64,000 bases of DNA from Paenibacillus prosopidis (lineage in GTDB: Bacteria > Bacillota > Bacilli > Paenibacillales > Paenibacillaceae). How positions within the stretch are numbered: the first letter of the stretch is position 1; every line of letters starts with the position of its first letter. Below are positions 26,959 through 36,323 of this stretch, one piece after another. The DNA is taken from NCBI RefSeq assembly GCF_003337375.1, contig NZ_QPJD01000004.1, positions 308,530-372,529 of the forward strand, read 5' to 3'. The notes under the pieces were generated by a model that was not told where the DNA came from, did not search any database, and saw only the letters and a program-made list of their open reading frames with translations. The translations under genes were made by a program, and so were the position numbers.

Positions 26959-29900
26959 CTACTCGTTCATCACAGCCGTTACTTCCGCAGCGGATAAAGA
27001 ACGATTATAGATGCGGAAGTCATCCACCCGTCCGTCGAGATAAGGATCGGCGGAAAATTGGGAGCGGCCGATCCAATTTTGTGTGGTGGCGCCGAGTTGT
27101 GATGGTCTAATGTTTACGGCATTGCTGCCTACCTGCTGTCCATCGACGTACAGCGTTCCCGTAGAGCCGTCCAGGGTAACGGCCACATGATGCCATCCGC
27201 CTGTCGCGAGCGCAACGTTTCCGTCAACGGTTTTCACTGCTGAACCGTTCTTGATCTCAAAGCGGATATTGCCGTTGACCCCGTTTTGAGGCGACAAGAA
27301 CATATATTTGGACGTTCCGGAACCGAAGTCGAAGATCCGCGTCCAGTTGCTCACGGTATCCAGATTAACCCAGGCCGCTACGGTGATCGTGTCAGCGCCG
27401 GAAACGACACCTGAGGGCAATGCAACATATTGATTCGTTCCGCTCAGGTCCACTGCGTTGCCTTTTTTGCCCGCCACCCAGCTGGCTCCGCCCGCCAATG
27501 TGCCGGTCCAGCCGTTGCCGGACAAATCGGTTGCCGTCGTTCCGCTTGTTCCATCAAACGGAAGTTCAGCGGTCGGCAACGCGGTATGCCCATTGATGAC
27601 ATGCGTTACTTCCGAAGCTGACAAAGCGCGATTATAGATACGGAAGTCATCCACCCGTCCGTCGAGATAAGGATCGGCGGCGTATTGGGAGCGCCCGATC
27701 CAGTTCTGCGTCGTAGAGCCCAGATTGGATGGTTTCAGGGTCATCGCTGTATTGCTTCCTACTTGAACGCCGTCCACGTAGAGGGCACCGGTTGCCCCGT
27801 TTAGGGTGACGGCTACATGATGCCAGCCTCCCGTCGGCAGCGCCGATTGCCCGTCAATATCGTGGAAAGTAGTACCGTTCTTAATTGAAAAACGAATTTT
27901 TCCATTATACGAGTTTTTTGGTGTAAGAAACATGTATGTTGACGTTCCGGAACCGAAATCGAAGATCCGCGTCCAGTTGCTTGCAGAATCCAGATTCACC
28001 CAAGCCGCTACGGTGATCGCATCATAGTTGGAAACGACGCCAGACGGAAGAGCGACATATTGATTCGTCCCGCTCAGGTCTACGGCATTGCCGGTTTGGC
28101 CAGCCACCTGGCTCGCGCCGCCAACCAATGTGCCGTGCCAGCCGTTGCCGGTCGCATCGATTGCCGTCGTTCCGCTTGTCTCGTCAAACGGCAGCTGCGC
28201 CATAGTCACTTTATCGCCTGTGTCTCCGAATACCTTGAAATCGTAGAAGCTGGCAGCAGCACCGCTTGGTACTCCGACAACGCTAATTCTGACATACTGG
28301 GCAGTTGCAACAAAGTAATCGGATTGGACTTGGGCAGTATCTCCATACCAGCCCTTGTCAACTCTCATAGTCCAGTTGACATTATCCATCGATGTTTCAA
28401 TCTTATATCTATAATAGGAGTCAAGCTTCTCCCACATCACTTGAGTACCGTTAATCCACTTGCTTGATCCAAGATCTGCCGTCCACCAGTGGTCAGTGAG
28501 TCCATTACTCGCGCTCCAGCGGGTCGAAGTGCTGATGTCGTTCCCGTTGGCAGCCGGGTTGGCCGGATCAGCGCTATCCGTGCTAGCGGGCTTGCCAAGC
28601 GCCAGATTGATAGGGTCACCAAATACTTTGAAATCGTAGAAGCTGGCAATAGCACCGCTTGGCACGCCTGTCACGGTAATTCTGACATACCGGGCGGAAT
28701 CGGTGAAATAATCGGTTTGAACCTTTTCCGTACTGGTATTATTGGTCTTGTCGGCTTTTGAGGTCCAATTGGTATTGTCCTTTGATGTTTCGATCTTATA
28801 CTGGTAAGCGACACCGCTTTTTTCAAAGCCTACTTGGGTCCCGTAGGTAATATTCTTGATTAAGCCAAGATCTACAGTCACCCAATGACCAGCAGCTTGA
28901 TCAGCGGCAGACCAACGGGTTATCGCGTTGCCGTCGATTCCGCTGCTAACTGGAAATCCTGTAAGTGTACTATCCGTACTGGAGGCCTTCCACTCCGCCA
29001 GATTAACGGCTTCTCCAAGCACCTTAAAATCGTAGAAGCTGGCCCAAGCGCCAGATGCTAGTCCGGTCACGGTAATCCGGACATACCGGGCAGTATCGTA
29101 AAAGACATCGTTCTGGATTTGGTCCGTATTGGTATTATTGGTCTTGTCAGCCTGTAAGGTCCAATTGACATTGTCATTGGAGGTTTCAATCTTGTATTTA
29201 TAGGCTTTGCCGCTCTGTTCCCACATTACCTGGATTCCACGGGTAATATTCTTGCTCGAGCCCAGGTCCACCATCCACCAATGACCAGTATTTCCATCAT
29301 TCGCACTCCAACGGGTCGAGGTGCTGCCGTCGTTTCCGCCCGAAGCCGGATTACCTGCTTGCGAGCTGGACGCACTGGCGGTTCGGTTCAACGCCAGATT
29401 GATTGGCGTAGGGGATGGAAATTGCGGCGCCGCAACAGGCACCGGAGCTCCGGAAGCAATGAAGTTAATGTTGCCGGTATAGCCGTTAGTGGTAATATTC
29501 CCTTGTGCGGCATTCGTAATGACCGTTCCGTTCATTGTTAAATTTTCAAATGTTATGTTTTGAATCTTACTGGTGGAATCGTAGCCTTCAATCGGACTAC
29601 TGCCGTTACCATTGCCGGTATAGGAGACATTCTTGAAATGAACATTGTTAATTCCACGCCCAGGGCCATAATCCCATTTCCCACGGACATTCATAACTAA
29701 CCATCGGCCTTCTGTGTTATCATCGATCCGAATGTCATTGAAGTTCATATTCTGGATCAGATTACCATCCGCGGAAATGAACTGTACCCGCTGTCCACCA
29801 TTGTAGACCCAAAGGTCCAGATTGGAGAAAGTAACATTTTCTATCGTTTGCCCGCCGCCAGGCGCCCATGTAAAGCCATGAGTCCCGATATTGATGGGAC

Positions 29901-30909
29901 GGGCAAAATCGGGCTGAAGAATAGAGTTCGATACCGCAATGTCTTGGGAATCGCCATACCAGATTCTTCCGCCATTAGCGCGCGCATTATAAACCGCTAC
30001 CGAATCATCATGACTGCGAATATATACGTCATTGATGGTAACATATTTAGAGGCAAAGATATCTATGCCATCCCCCCATTTATTAGAGCCATAGGCTTTA
30101 AAGTTATTGATTACAACATTGGATGAATTTCCGGCATTTATCGCGCAACCGCCGCCATCCGCACTGCCGTAATTATTGACAATGATCCCATCAACCGTGA
30201 TTTGGTTCGAATAGTCAATAGATATAGCTCTTCCGCTAGGACGGTCGAGTACACCGCGGCCTATAACTTTGGCATTGGTGGCATTATCCAAAATAATGCC
30301 GCCTTTGACGACCGCTCCGCCTGCAATATAAAGCGTCTTGCCGCTAGGCACAGTATAGTCCTGTGTATAGATACCAGGACCCAGATAAATGACATTCGGG
30401 TCACTAGGGCTTGGAGGATTGACTTCCAATGGATTAGCAAAGATCATTAAATTGCGATTGATATCCCCGTTCACTTCTACAGAGAGCTTCATTGGACCCG
30501 ACATGGAAAATGTCATCGTATTCCCGTTGATAGTAGGGGTGATCGTCGTGTTCAAACCACGAATTCGAGACGACGTAAGCGTTCCGGCGTTATAGGTCAC
30601 TGACATCTCGACCTGATTGTCCGTATCGAAATAAACAAAGGAAGCATTGGTTTTCGTAGGATACCCGACAGTCGTTCTATACTCATCCAGATTCTGCCAG
30701 ACGCCGCCCGGTTCCCGTACTTGCACGGTATAGTCGGTGTTAAGGGGGATACCCGCTGGGGCAGGATATATCGTTAATGTCGTAGCCGCCTCAACTTTTG
30801 ACGGAAAGTTTACCGCCATCGGGATGAAAGCGATTACAAATGCAAGTAAAAAAGTTAATACTTTAGACCCTTTTTTCCTTCTGTTAAACCATGAACTATT
30901 ATTAGTCAT
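26959..30909 (-). CDS. Secreted GH28-like beta-helix enzyme with three F5/8-type and two LamG domains
   Basis: The 1316-residue protein has a signal peptide (cleavage after VEA, about residue 41). A right-handed beta-helix of the pectin-lyase/GH28 type follows (about 170-490), with catalytic-type residues in WGDGIDIF (Asp280), SHDDSVA (Asp301/Asp302) and IGTHGF (His344). Then come three F5/8 type C (CBM32-like) modules (about 510-905; FYDFKVLGE and FYDFKVFGD end each one) and two LamG domains (about 915-1110 and 1120-1316; YLDGRVDDFRIYNR). It would bind and cut an extracellular polysaccharide, perhaps pectic or dextran-like. The substrate is not fixed by the motifs. No cell-wall anchor is visible. 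It has no operon partner. Confidence 0.9.
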   Translation of the reverse strand: MTNNSSWFNRRKKGSKVLTFLLAFVIAFIPMAVNFPSKVEAATTLTIYPAPAGIPLNTDYTVQVREPGGVWQNLDEYRTTVGYPTKTNASFVYFDTDNQVEMSVTYNAGTLTSSRIRGLNTTITPTINGNTMTFSMSGPMKLSVEVNGDINRNLMIFANPLEVNPPSPSDPNVIYLGPGIYTQDYTVPSGKTLYIAGGAVVKGGIILDNATNAKVIGRGVLDRPSGRAISIDYSNQITVDGIIVNNYGSADGGGCAINAGNSSNVVINNFKAYGSNKWGDGIDIFASKYVTINDVYIRSHDDSVAVYNARANGGRIWYGDSQDIAVSNSILQPDFARPINIGTHGFTWAPGGGQTIENVTFSNLDLWVYNGGQRVQFISADGNLIQNMNFNDIRIDDNTEGRWLVMNVRGKWDYGPGRGINNVHFKNVSYTGNGNGSSPIEGYDSTSKIQNITFENLTMNGTVITNAAQGNITTNGYTGNINFIASGAPVPVAAPQFPSPTPINLALNRTASASSSQAGNPASGGNDGSTSTRWSANDGNTGHWWMVDLGSSKNITRGIQVMWEQSGKAYKYKIETSNDNVNWTLQADKTNNTNTDQIQNDVFYDTARYVRITVTGLASGAWASFYDFKVLGEAVNLAEWKASSTDSTLTGFPVSSGIDGNAITRWSAADQAAGHWVTVDLGLIKNITYGTQVGFEKSGVAYQYKIETSKDNTNWTSKADKTNNTSTEKVQTDYFTDSARYVRITVTGVPSGAIASFYDFKVFGDPINLALGKPASTDSADPANPAANGNDISTSTRWSASNGLTDHWWTADLGSSKWINGTQVMWEKLDSYYRYKIETSMDNVNWTMRVDKGWYGDTAQVQSDYFVATAQYVRISVVGVPSGAAASFYDFKVFGDTGDKVTMAQLPFDETSGTTAIDATGNGWHGTLVGGASQVAGQTGNAVDLSGTNQYVALPSGVVSNYDAITVAAWVNLDSASNWTRIFDFGSGTSTYMFLTPKNSYNGKIRFSIKNGTTFHDIDGQSALPTGGWHHVAVTLNGATGALYVDGVQVGSNTAMTLKPSNLGSTTQNWIGRSQYAADPYLDGRVDDFRIYNRALSASEVTHVINGHTALPTAELPFDGTSGTTATDLSGNGWTGTLAGGASWVAGKKGNAVDLSGTNQYVALPSGVVSGADTITVAAWVNLDTVSNWTRIFDFGSGTSKYMFLSPQNGVNGNIRFEIKNGSAVKTVDGNVALATGGWHHVAVTLDGSTGTLYVDGQQVGSNAVNIRPSQLGATTQNWIGRSQFSADPYLDGRVDDFRIYNRSLSAAEVTAVMNE
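26975..28207 (-). repeat. Internal direct repeat encoding the two LamG domains
   Basis: Two units of about 600 bases lie 627 bases (209 codons) apart. Stretches such as GAAGTCATCCACCCGTCCGT are identical in both, so the LamG domains arose by recent internal duplication. Confidence 0.8.
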
Positions 30910-31015
30910 GCTTTCAACTCCTTCTTCAAATAATATTACTTCAATACAAAAGCCAATTCAAAGCCAACTTTATGCAATCACCCCTTTCCAGCGATCTGGA
31001 TAAGCTTTATAACGA

Positions 31016-31055
31016 AGGAAGCTTCGTGAACATCTTGATCATTCAGAAGCTTCCT
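31016..31055. terminator. Hairpin after second transporter operon
   Basis: AGGAAGCTTC pairs with GAAGCTTCCT around a 20-base loop. The T-tract is poor. It follows the minus-strand binding-protein fragment. Confidence 0.45.
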
Positions 31056-31087
31056 CGCGTCATTGCATGAAATTTAAACCTTAAATG

Positions 31088-31537
31088 TTACTCAATGCCT
31101 CTTTTGACCGCCTCTTCATTGACTTCCTTGATCACGTCTTGAACGCCCTTGGCGTCGTAGCCCTTGACGATTTTTTGCCACTGGGCAACTGGTTCCTCTT
31201 TGCTCAAAATCACCTTAACGAGGTCATCCATGATACTTGAATTCAGCCCGCCCAGTTTATTTTTGGCCGGTGTTGACATCAGGAAGATCTCAAAGTTGAC
31301 GGGCACAGGCATATACTCTTCTGCGCTTTTTTTGTTCATGTCGATTTGAAGCTTTTGGAGTGCCGCTGTAACCGGATCGATTGACGGAATTACTTGACCG
31401 CGATAAAAGCCGTTATTCCATGTCCCAAGCCAAGCGAGAGCTGAAGTCGCCGGGTATTTGTCGCCAAGATTTTCGCCTTCTTTGAGCAGAGAAACGAATT
31501 GCCCATTTTCCACCCCGTTTATTGTTGGGCGAATCAT
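31088..31537 (-). pseudogene. C-terminal fragment of an LplA-type sugar-binding protein
   Basis: The 149-codon frame reads like the last quarter of an oligosaccharide-binding lipoprotein (TSALAWLGTWNNGFYRGQVI, SIMDDLVKVILSKEEPVAQW). It lacks a signal peptide, lipobox and first domain; intact family members have about 550 residues. It follows the GH43 gene in the same direction after 30 bases without a clear ribosome site. It is a relic of a second binding-protein gene, not a functional product. Confidence 0.8.
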
Positions 31538-31567
31538 CCTTATAGGTGCTGGTGTGATTTCCGACCT

Positions 31568-32515
31568 TTATTTTATATCCCCGCCATATTCGGCAAGCAA
31601 TCTCTCATATTCGGAAGCTGTAACCGGCAATACAGACCCATGGCGCGGTATGGTCGGCAGCGCTAACTCCGCGGGCATCGTCCATTCGCCCGAATCCAGA
31701 TCCGTCGTCACCAGAGGGATATAACCCCTCAACCCATATTCATCAATAAATAAGTACCATTTGTTTTCCACATTAGATTCAAACACAATCGGTCCTTCGC
31801 CCCGTTTCATCCATTCCTGACCGATATTCTCACGGATTGTCGTAAAGCTTGAGGCATGGATCGAATCCCCGGACTCCTGAAACACTGCGGAGTTATGCTC
31901 CCCTTTTGAAAACCTGTAAATCTTTCCATTCGCCCGAATCATCGTCGTATCAATAACGGAGTGATCGTAATCGATATAGACCTCCGGCTCCGAAAAATGC
32001 ACAAAATCCTTCGTTCCCGCCGCCAGTATTCGGTGATAACGGCCTTTGCCGCCTTCTGTTTCCTTATCTCCAAGCATCGAGGCCCAATAGACGAAATATT
32101 GCTCCGAATCGGCATCGTAGAATGCTTCCGGCGCCCATGCGCAGCCAGCATCCGGTGGCGCGATTTCAACCCTCCTCTGATCGGACCAATGGATCAAGTC
32201 AGACGATTCCCACACCAGGATGGAGCGGCTGCCTTCGTTGACGGCGCGACTCCAGTCTCCATCTCCGTGCGCCTTGAGATCCGTCCCTAGCAGGAAGAAC
32301 TTGTCCCCTTGAGGCGACCGGATGATAAACGGATCGCGTACGCCTTTTTCCCCCAATTTAGAAGTAAGAACGGGCTTACCGCTATTCAGCTCCCGCCAAT
32401 GCAGAGGGTCGTTCCCCTGGCTTAAAGAAAAATAGATTTCTTCGCCGCCGCCTTGGCCTTCATCATCGGTAAAGTGGACGAACAAATAACCGGCATACTG
32501 TTCATGATTAGACAT
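31568..32515 (-). CDS. GH43-family glycosidase (cytoplasmic)
   Basis: The 315-residue single-domain protein follows AGGAGGTAGCTGCGGAA. Propeller carboxylates are likely Asp in GVRDPFII (a shifted PDP-like block), and Glu in GCAWAPEAFYD and RGEGPIVFES. Its sequence style (SLSQGNDPLHWRELN, LVWESSDLIHWSD) fits the GH43 subgroup that acts on arabinose- or galactose-containing oligomers. It lacks a signal peptide. It is the last intact gene of the kinase/regulator/transporter operon, 19 bases after a permease, so its substrate should be what that transporter imports. Confidence 0.85.
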   Translation of the reverse strand: MSNHEQYAGYLFVHFTDDEGQGGGEEIYFSLSQGNDPLHWRELNSGKPVLTSKLGEKGVRDPFIIRSPQGDKFFLLGTDLKAHGDGDWSRAVNEGSRSILVWESSDLIHWSDQRRVEIAPPDAGCAWAPEAFYDADSEQYFVYWASMLGDKETEGGKGRYHRILAAGTKDFVHFSEPEVYIDYDHSVIDTTMIRANGKIYRFSKGEHNSAVFQESGDSIHASSFTTIRENIGQEWMKRGEGPIVFESNVENKWYLFIDEYGLRGYIPLVTTDLDSGEWTMPAELALPTIPRHGSVLPVTASEYERLLAEYGGDIK

Positions 32516-32534
32516 TTCCGCAGCTACCTCCTGG

Positions 32535-33458
32535 TTACTCTTTTAAAGACCCGAGCATAACGCCTTTAGTGAAATAGCGCTGCGCGAATGGATACAAGAT
32601 GATCATCGGTATGGATGTGATGACCATTGCAGCAAGTTCAATTGTCTTCGCTGTAACCAGTCCTTCACCCTTGGCTTTGTTCAGCAACTCGGCCACTGCC
32701 AAGTTCGAGTTAGCGGCTGCGTTTTGCAGCTGCTCAGACGCATTGCTCGTCTGCAGCAATTTCAAAATCAAATACTGCAGCGTTTGCAAATCAGTCGATT
32801 GCGTGAAGTAAAGCGTGGTTCCAAAGTCGTTCCATACCCCTACGGCCGTGAAAACAGACAATGCGGCCAAAACCGGCTTTGACAGAGGCAGGACAATTCG
32901 GAAAAAGATCACAAATTCACTGGCCCCATCCAGCTTGGCCGATTCGAACAAAGAGTCGGAGATAGCCTTGTAATTTGCATTGAGAATGATGACATTCCAG
33001 AATCCGCCAAACAACGAAGGGATAATATACACCCAATAGCTGTCATACAGCCCGAGCCAATTGATCAGTATAAATGAAGGGATCAATCCACCGCTAAAAT
33101 ACATGCTGATAAAGCCGATCATCATATATATCTTCTTGCCTTTTAAGTATGGCCGTGAGAAGGCGTACGCGAACATCGCCGTGTACAGGATGGACACCAC
33201 GGTAACGATAACCGTTCGCGATACGGTGATCCATGCTGTCTGAAGCAGTCCGGGATCCGCTAGAACGGCCCGCCAGCTGGCCCACGTAAACTCCCGGGGC
33301 CAAAGAAATAAAGGCCCTCGCATCAAATCCGCCCCCCCATTCAAGGAGCCGATTACCGAATACCAAAACGGATATATGGTCGCACACATCAGCAAAATCA
33401 TGATCACAGCATTCGATATATTAAAAACACGCTCTCCTGGAGACTTGCCTCCAACCAT
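32535..33458 (-). CDS. Sugar ABC transporter permease (LplC/YtcP-like)
   Basis: The 307-residue membrane protein has six hydrophobic segments and the EAA loop ESAKLDGASEFVIFFRIVLP. The ATG at 33458 follows AAGGAGGCGGACATA. It ends YFTKGVMLGSLKE, as the family does. It pairs with the permease encoded 14 bases upstream. No ATPase is encoded nearby. Confidence 0.93.
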   Translation of the reverse strand: MVGGKSPGERVFNISNAVIMILLMCATIYPFWYSVIGSLNGGADLMRGPLFLWPREFTWASWRAVLADPGLLQTAWITVSRTVIVTVVSILYTAMFAYAFSRPYLKGKKIYMMIGFISMYFSGGLIPSFILINWLGLYDSYWVYIIPSLFGGFWNVIILNANYKAISDSLFESAKLDGASEFVIFFRIVLPLSKPVLAALSVFTAVGVWNDFGTTLYFTQSTDLQTLQYLILKLLQTSNASEQLQNAAANSNLAVAELLNKAKGEGLVTAKTIELAAMVITSIPMIILYPFAQRYFTKGVMLGSLKE

Positions 33459-33472
33459 TATGTCCGCCTCCT

Positions 33473-34444
33473 TTAGAAAAGCCCTGATTGAGTCAATTTT
33501 TTAGATGCATAGTTGCCTCCGAGCAGCAGAAGCAACGCTAATACCGACTTCAACAAGCCGATTGCCGTCGCCGTAGCAAATTGGAATTGCAGAAGCCCCG
33601 TCTGATACAAATACGTATCAATGACTTGGCTGGCCGGCATGTTAAGCGTGTTTTGAAGAACGTAAATCTGGGTAAAGTTGTTGTTCAACATACCGCTTAT
33701 GGCGAAAATAATCAAAATCATAATCGTCGGCTTAATGCACGGAATCGTAACATATAACATCTTCCTGAAGCGCCCTGCTCCATCGATGGCGGCGGCCTCA
33801 TATAGCGATTGGTCGATACCTGCGATGGCAGCCAGATATAATATGGCCCCCCAGCCCAAATCTTTTAATATAGCGGTGCCAATAGCTACTCCCCAGAAAT
33901 AATCCGGATCCCCTAGAAATAGAATCGGCTTATCAATAAGATGAAGCTGCACCAGCAATTCATTGACGATACCGCCTTGCGGATTCAACAATGTAATGAA
34001 TAACCCGCCATAAATAACCCATGACAGAAAATGCGGCAAATAAGTGATCGTTTGTAAAAACGATTTGAACTTGCGGCTCGTAAGTTCATTCAGCATCAAA
34101 GCGAACAAGAGCGTTATAGGCAGTCCTATCAGCGAGCCGAACAGATTGATTCCAACCGTATTTTTTAACATCGGCCAAAACTGAAAACTTTGAAAAACGA
34201 CTGTGAAATTTTCGAAATTATTCCACTCACTTGTGAAAATCCCTTTAACCCCGCTCATCGGATCGTAGTTCTTAAATGCCATCAACAGGCCGAATAACGG
34301 AAAAAAACTAAATATACTAATTAAAACAATCGCTGGCCAAATCATGAGCTGCAATTCCATCTGAGTTCGCCAATCACGCCCCAGATAGTGGTTCTTCCTT
34401 TTTCTGACGAAAGGCAATCTTATACTCTCCGGAGTCGTCTTCAT
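33473..34444 (-). CDS. Sugar ABC transporter permease (LplB-like)
   Basis: I start it at the ATG at 34444, behind GGGGAAG, giving 323 residues; an upstream in-frame start 14 codons earlier would run into the intercistronic hairpin. Six membrane segments and the EAA loop YEAAAIDGAGRFRKMLYVTI are visible. It forms the import channel with the downstream permease. Confidence 0.92.
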   Translation of the reverse strand: MKTTPESIRLPFVRKRKNHYLGRDWRTQMELQLMIWPAIVLISIFSFFPLFGLLMAFKNYDPMSGVKGIFTSEWNNFENFTVVFQSFQFWPMLKNTVGINLFGSLIGLPITLLFALMLNELTSRKFKSFLQTITYLPHFLSWVIYGGLFITLLNPQGGIVNELLVQLHLIDKPILFLGDPDYFWGVAIGTAILKDLGWGAILYLAAIAGIDQSLYEAAAIDGAGRFRKMLYVTIPCIKPTIMILIIFAISGMLNNNFTQIYVLQNTLNMPASQVIDTYLYQTGLLQFQFATATAIGLLKSVLALLLLLGGNYASKKLTQSGLF

Positions 34445-34478
34445 CTGTTTAACTTCCCCTATCCGCTTTATTATGGAT

Positions 34479-34506
34479 AATGCCAAAGTGCAAGCACTTT
34501 GGCATT
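34479..34506 (-). other. Intercistronic hairpin after second binding-protein gene
   Basis: A perfect 13-bp stem (AATGCCAAAGTGC) with a 2-base AA loop lies between the binding-protein stop and the first permease, exactly as in the first operon (8853-8880) but with a different sequence. There is no T-run. Confidence 0.75.
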
Positions 34507-34526
34507 ACCCGCCTTCCATACAACAA

Positions 34527-36209
34527 TTACGAATTGATACCTTTAACCGTTATGCCCAACTCTTGTTCCTGCTTATGGAACTGTTCATTCTTCTTCGCAT
34601 CGAGCTCAAGCTGACCGAGATCCTTTATCTTATTGGTCATCTCTTCGTAATTTTTATTAAATGCCGCCTCATCTTTAGACAATATAATTTTGGAAATCTG
34701 GGCTTCCTTATAAAGCCTGATTTCAGCCTCTTGCTTCGCCTCTTTGCTGTCGGGCGGAAAGAAGCCTTCTGGCATACCGAGCGGTGTAGAATCATAAATG
34801 GTGGATGCTTTTACAGCCGCCGTATGCGCTTTCGTAGCCATAACATCAAGCGGAGCAGAAGGAGCAGGGGTTACGTGGTCGTTCCAAGCACCATTGAAGA
34901 ATTGCCAGAACATGTCAACCCCTGTTTTCGTACGGTCATTTTGATTTTTAATGCCTTGCTCGGTTCTGACAAGGAGTCCATTCTGCACCGTGTAATCTTT
35001 GCCTTCAAATCCAAAGAAGTGAAGCGTTTTACCTTCTTCGCTCATCATATAATCAATCCATTTGGCAATGCGTTCCGGATGCTTGGCCGTCTTGGATATG
35101 GAGGTCTGCATCCAGCCTGAACCCGGCTCTGAAGCACGGGCAGCAATAGGTTTTGTACCCTGATTCGATTGGATTGGTCCCGGATTGACCCAAATCGGAC
35201 CGAGCTTCTCATCTCTAAACCCTGAATTCGCTATATTTCCGATAAAGCAGAAGACGCGTCCGGTCTTTACAGCCGCTGCCATAGCCGCATCATCCATGGT
35301 CATCTGACCCGGATCAAAGTATCCGCCTTGGGCTGCCTTGAACATGAATTTCAGGACATGCTTCGTTTCAGGAGCAAAAATAATATCCCGGAAATTGCCA
35401 TCCTTGTCCACCGACATTGCGCCAAAATACTCCTGAAGTGTAGGGATCGTAGCCTGCTGGTACACCTTGCCGTTGATTTGCATCGGGATGACAGGCGCGC
35501 CATCGACCTTTAGGTTCTTGACTTTTTCGAAAGCAGCCAATACTCCGTCCTCGGTTTTAAGATCATCTATAGAAATACCGGCCTCTTTCATGATTTTTTC
35601 ATTGAATATGGCGTTATTGTTGACGGAATATTTGGCTGCGTCGGCTACAAGTTCACTTACCGGAGGATATGTTTTTTGTAAATCCTCAGAGTTTATATGG
35701 CTTGGAATTGCAGCGAAAGCGCCATACTTTCTTATTATCGCTTTCTTTACATCCGCCGGGAAAGACGTCAATAAAGGCGAGGAAGGATTGTACTTCTGCA
35801 TAAACTCATCCAAATCCCATATTTTTCCTGAATCAACCAGCTTCTTATGCAATTGGCTATCCGTAATCGTCATGAGATCCGGAAGCTCCTGCGAAGTGGC
35901 GAGCATCAGATTGAGCTTCGTCCCGGCATCCTGAGCCGGAATGTTAAACTCAAACGTAAGCCCTGTCTTCTGGGTAATGACCCCTTCTACGGTATTCGGG
36001 TCCGTGCTCCAAGGCGCTGGAGGATTCCAGAAGCTTGCATCCGCAAACCAGGTCAGCTTCTCTGGAGTAACCGGCTCCGAATTTGTTGCGGCTGCTGATT
36101 CCTTCGGCGATGCGTTATTGCCGCTTTCGGCATTTTTGGCGGAACTACAGCCCGTAAGAGCTACGACGCACGCCAAGGCCATTACTGTAAGCATTTTCAA
36201 TTTTTTCAT
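34527..36209 (-). CDS. Sugar-binding lipoprotein of ABC transporter (LplA-like)
   Basis: The 560-residue protein starts with a lipoprotein signal ending VALTGC (Cys21), then a Ser/Asn-rich linker and a two-lobed oligosaccharide-binding domain (about 45-555). It is a distant paralogue of the product of the gene at 7107. The gene lies 114 bases downstream of the response regulator and before two permeases. Because it is the first transporter gene, the regulator most likely acts on a promoter in 36210-36323. Confidence 0.92.
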   Translation of the reverse strand: MKKLKMLTVMALACVVALTGCSSAKNAESGNNASPKESAAATNSEPVTPEKLTWFADASFWNPPAPWSTDPNTVEGVITQKTGLTFEFNIPAQDAGTKLNLMLATSQELPDLMTITDSQLHKKLVDSGKIWDLDEFMQKYNPSSPLLTSFPADVKKAIIRKYGAFAAIPSHINSEDLQKTYPPVSELVADAAKYSVNNNAIFNEKIMKEAGISIDDLKTEDGVLAAFEKVKNLKVDGAPVIPMQINGKVYQQATIPTLQEYFGAMSVDKDGNFRDIIFAPETKHVLKFMFKAAQGGYFDPGQMTMDDAAMAAAVKTGRVFCFIGNIANSGFRDEKLGPIWVNPGPIQSNQGTKPIAARASEPGSGWMQTSISKTAKHPERIAKWIDYMMSEEGKTLHFFGFEGKDYTVQNGLLVRTEQGIKNQNDRTKTGVDMFWQFFNGAWNDHVTPAPSAPLDVMATKAHTAAVKASTIYDSTPLGMPEGFFPPDSKEAKQEAEIRLYKEAQISKIILSKDEAAFNKNYEEMTNKIKDLGQLELDAKKNEQFHKQEQELGITVKGINS

Positions 36210-36323
36210 ACTTTCTGATCACCCCTGTAATGTATATTGGTTGAGACATCCTTATCTTATCCTGAACCACAGGCTTGCCATATGCTTCAATTTTTTTTTC
36301 GATTTGGTGTAAATTTAGATGCG

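Noticed and set aside
26959..30909. Repeated sequence considered as a CRISPR-like array
   Set aside because: The repeats are about 600-base protein-domain duplications inside one open frame, not short repeats with spacers.
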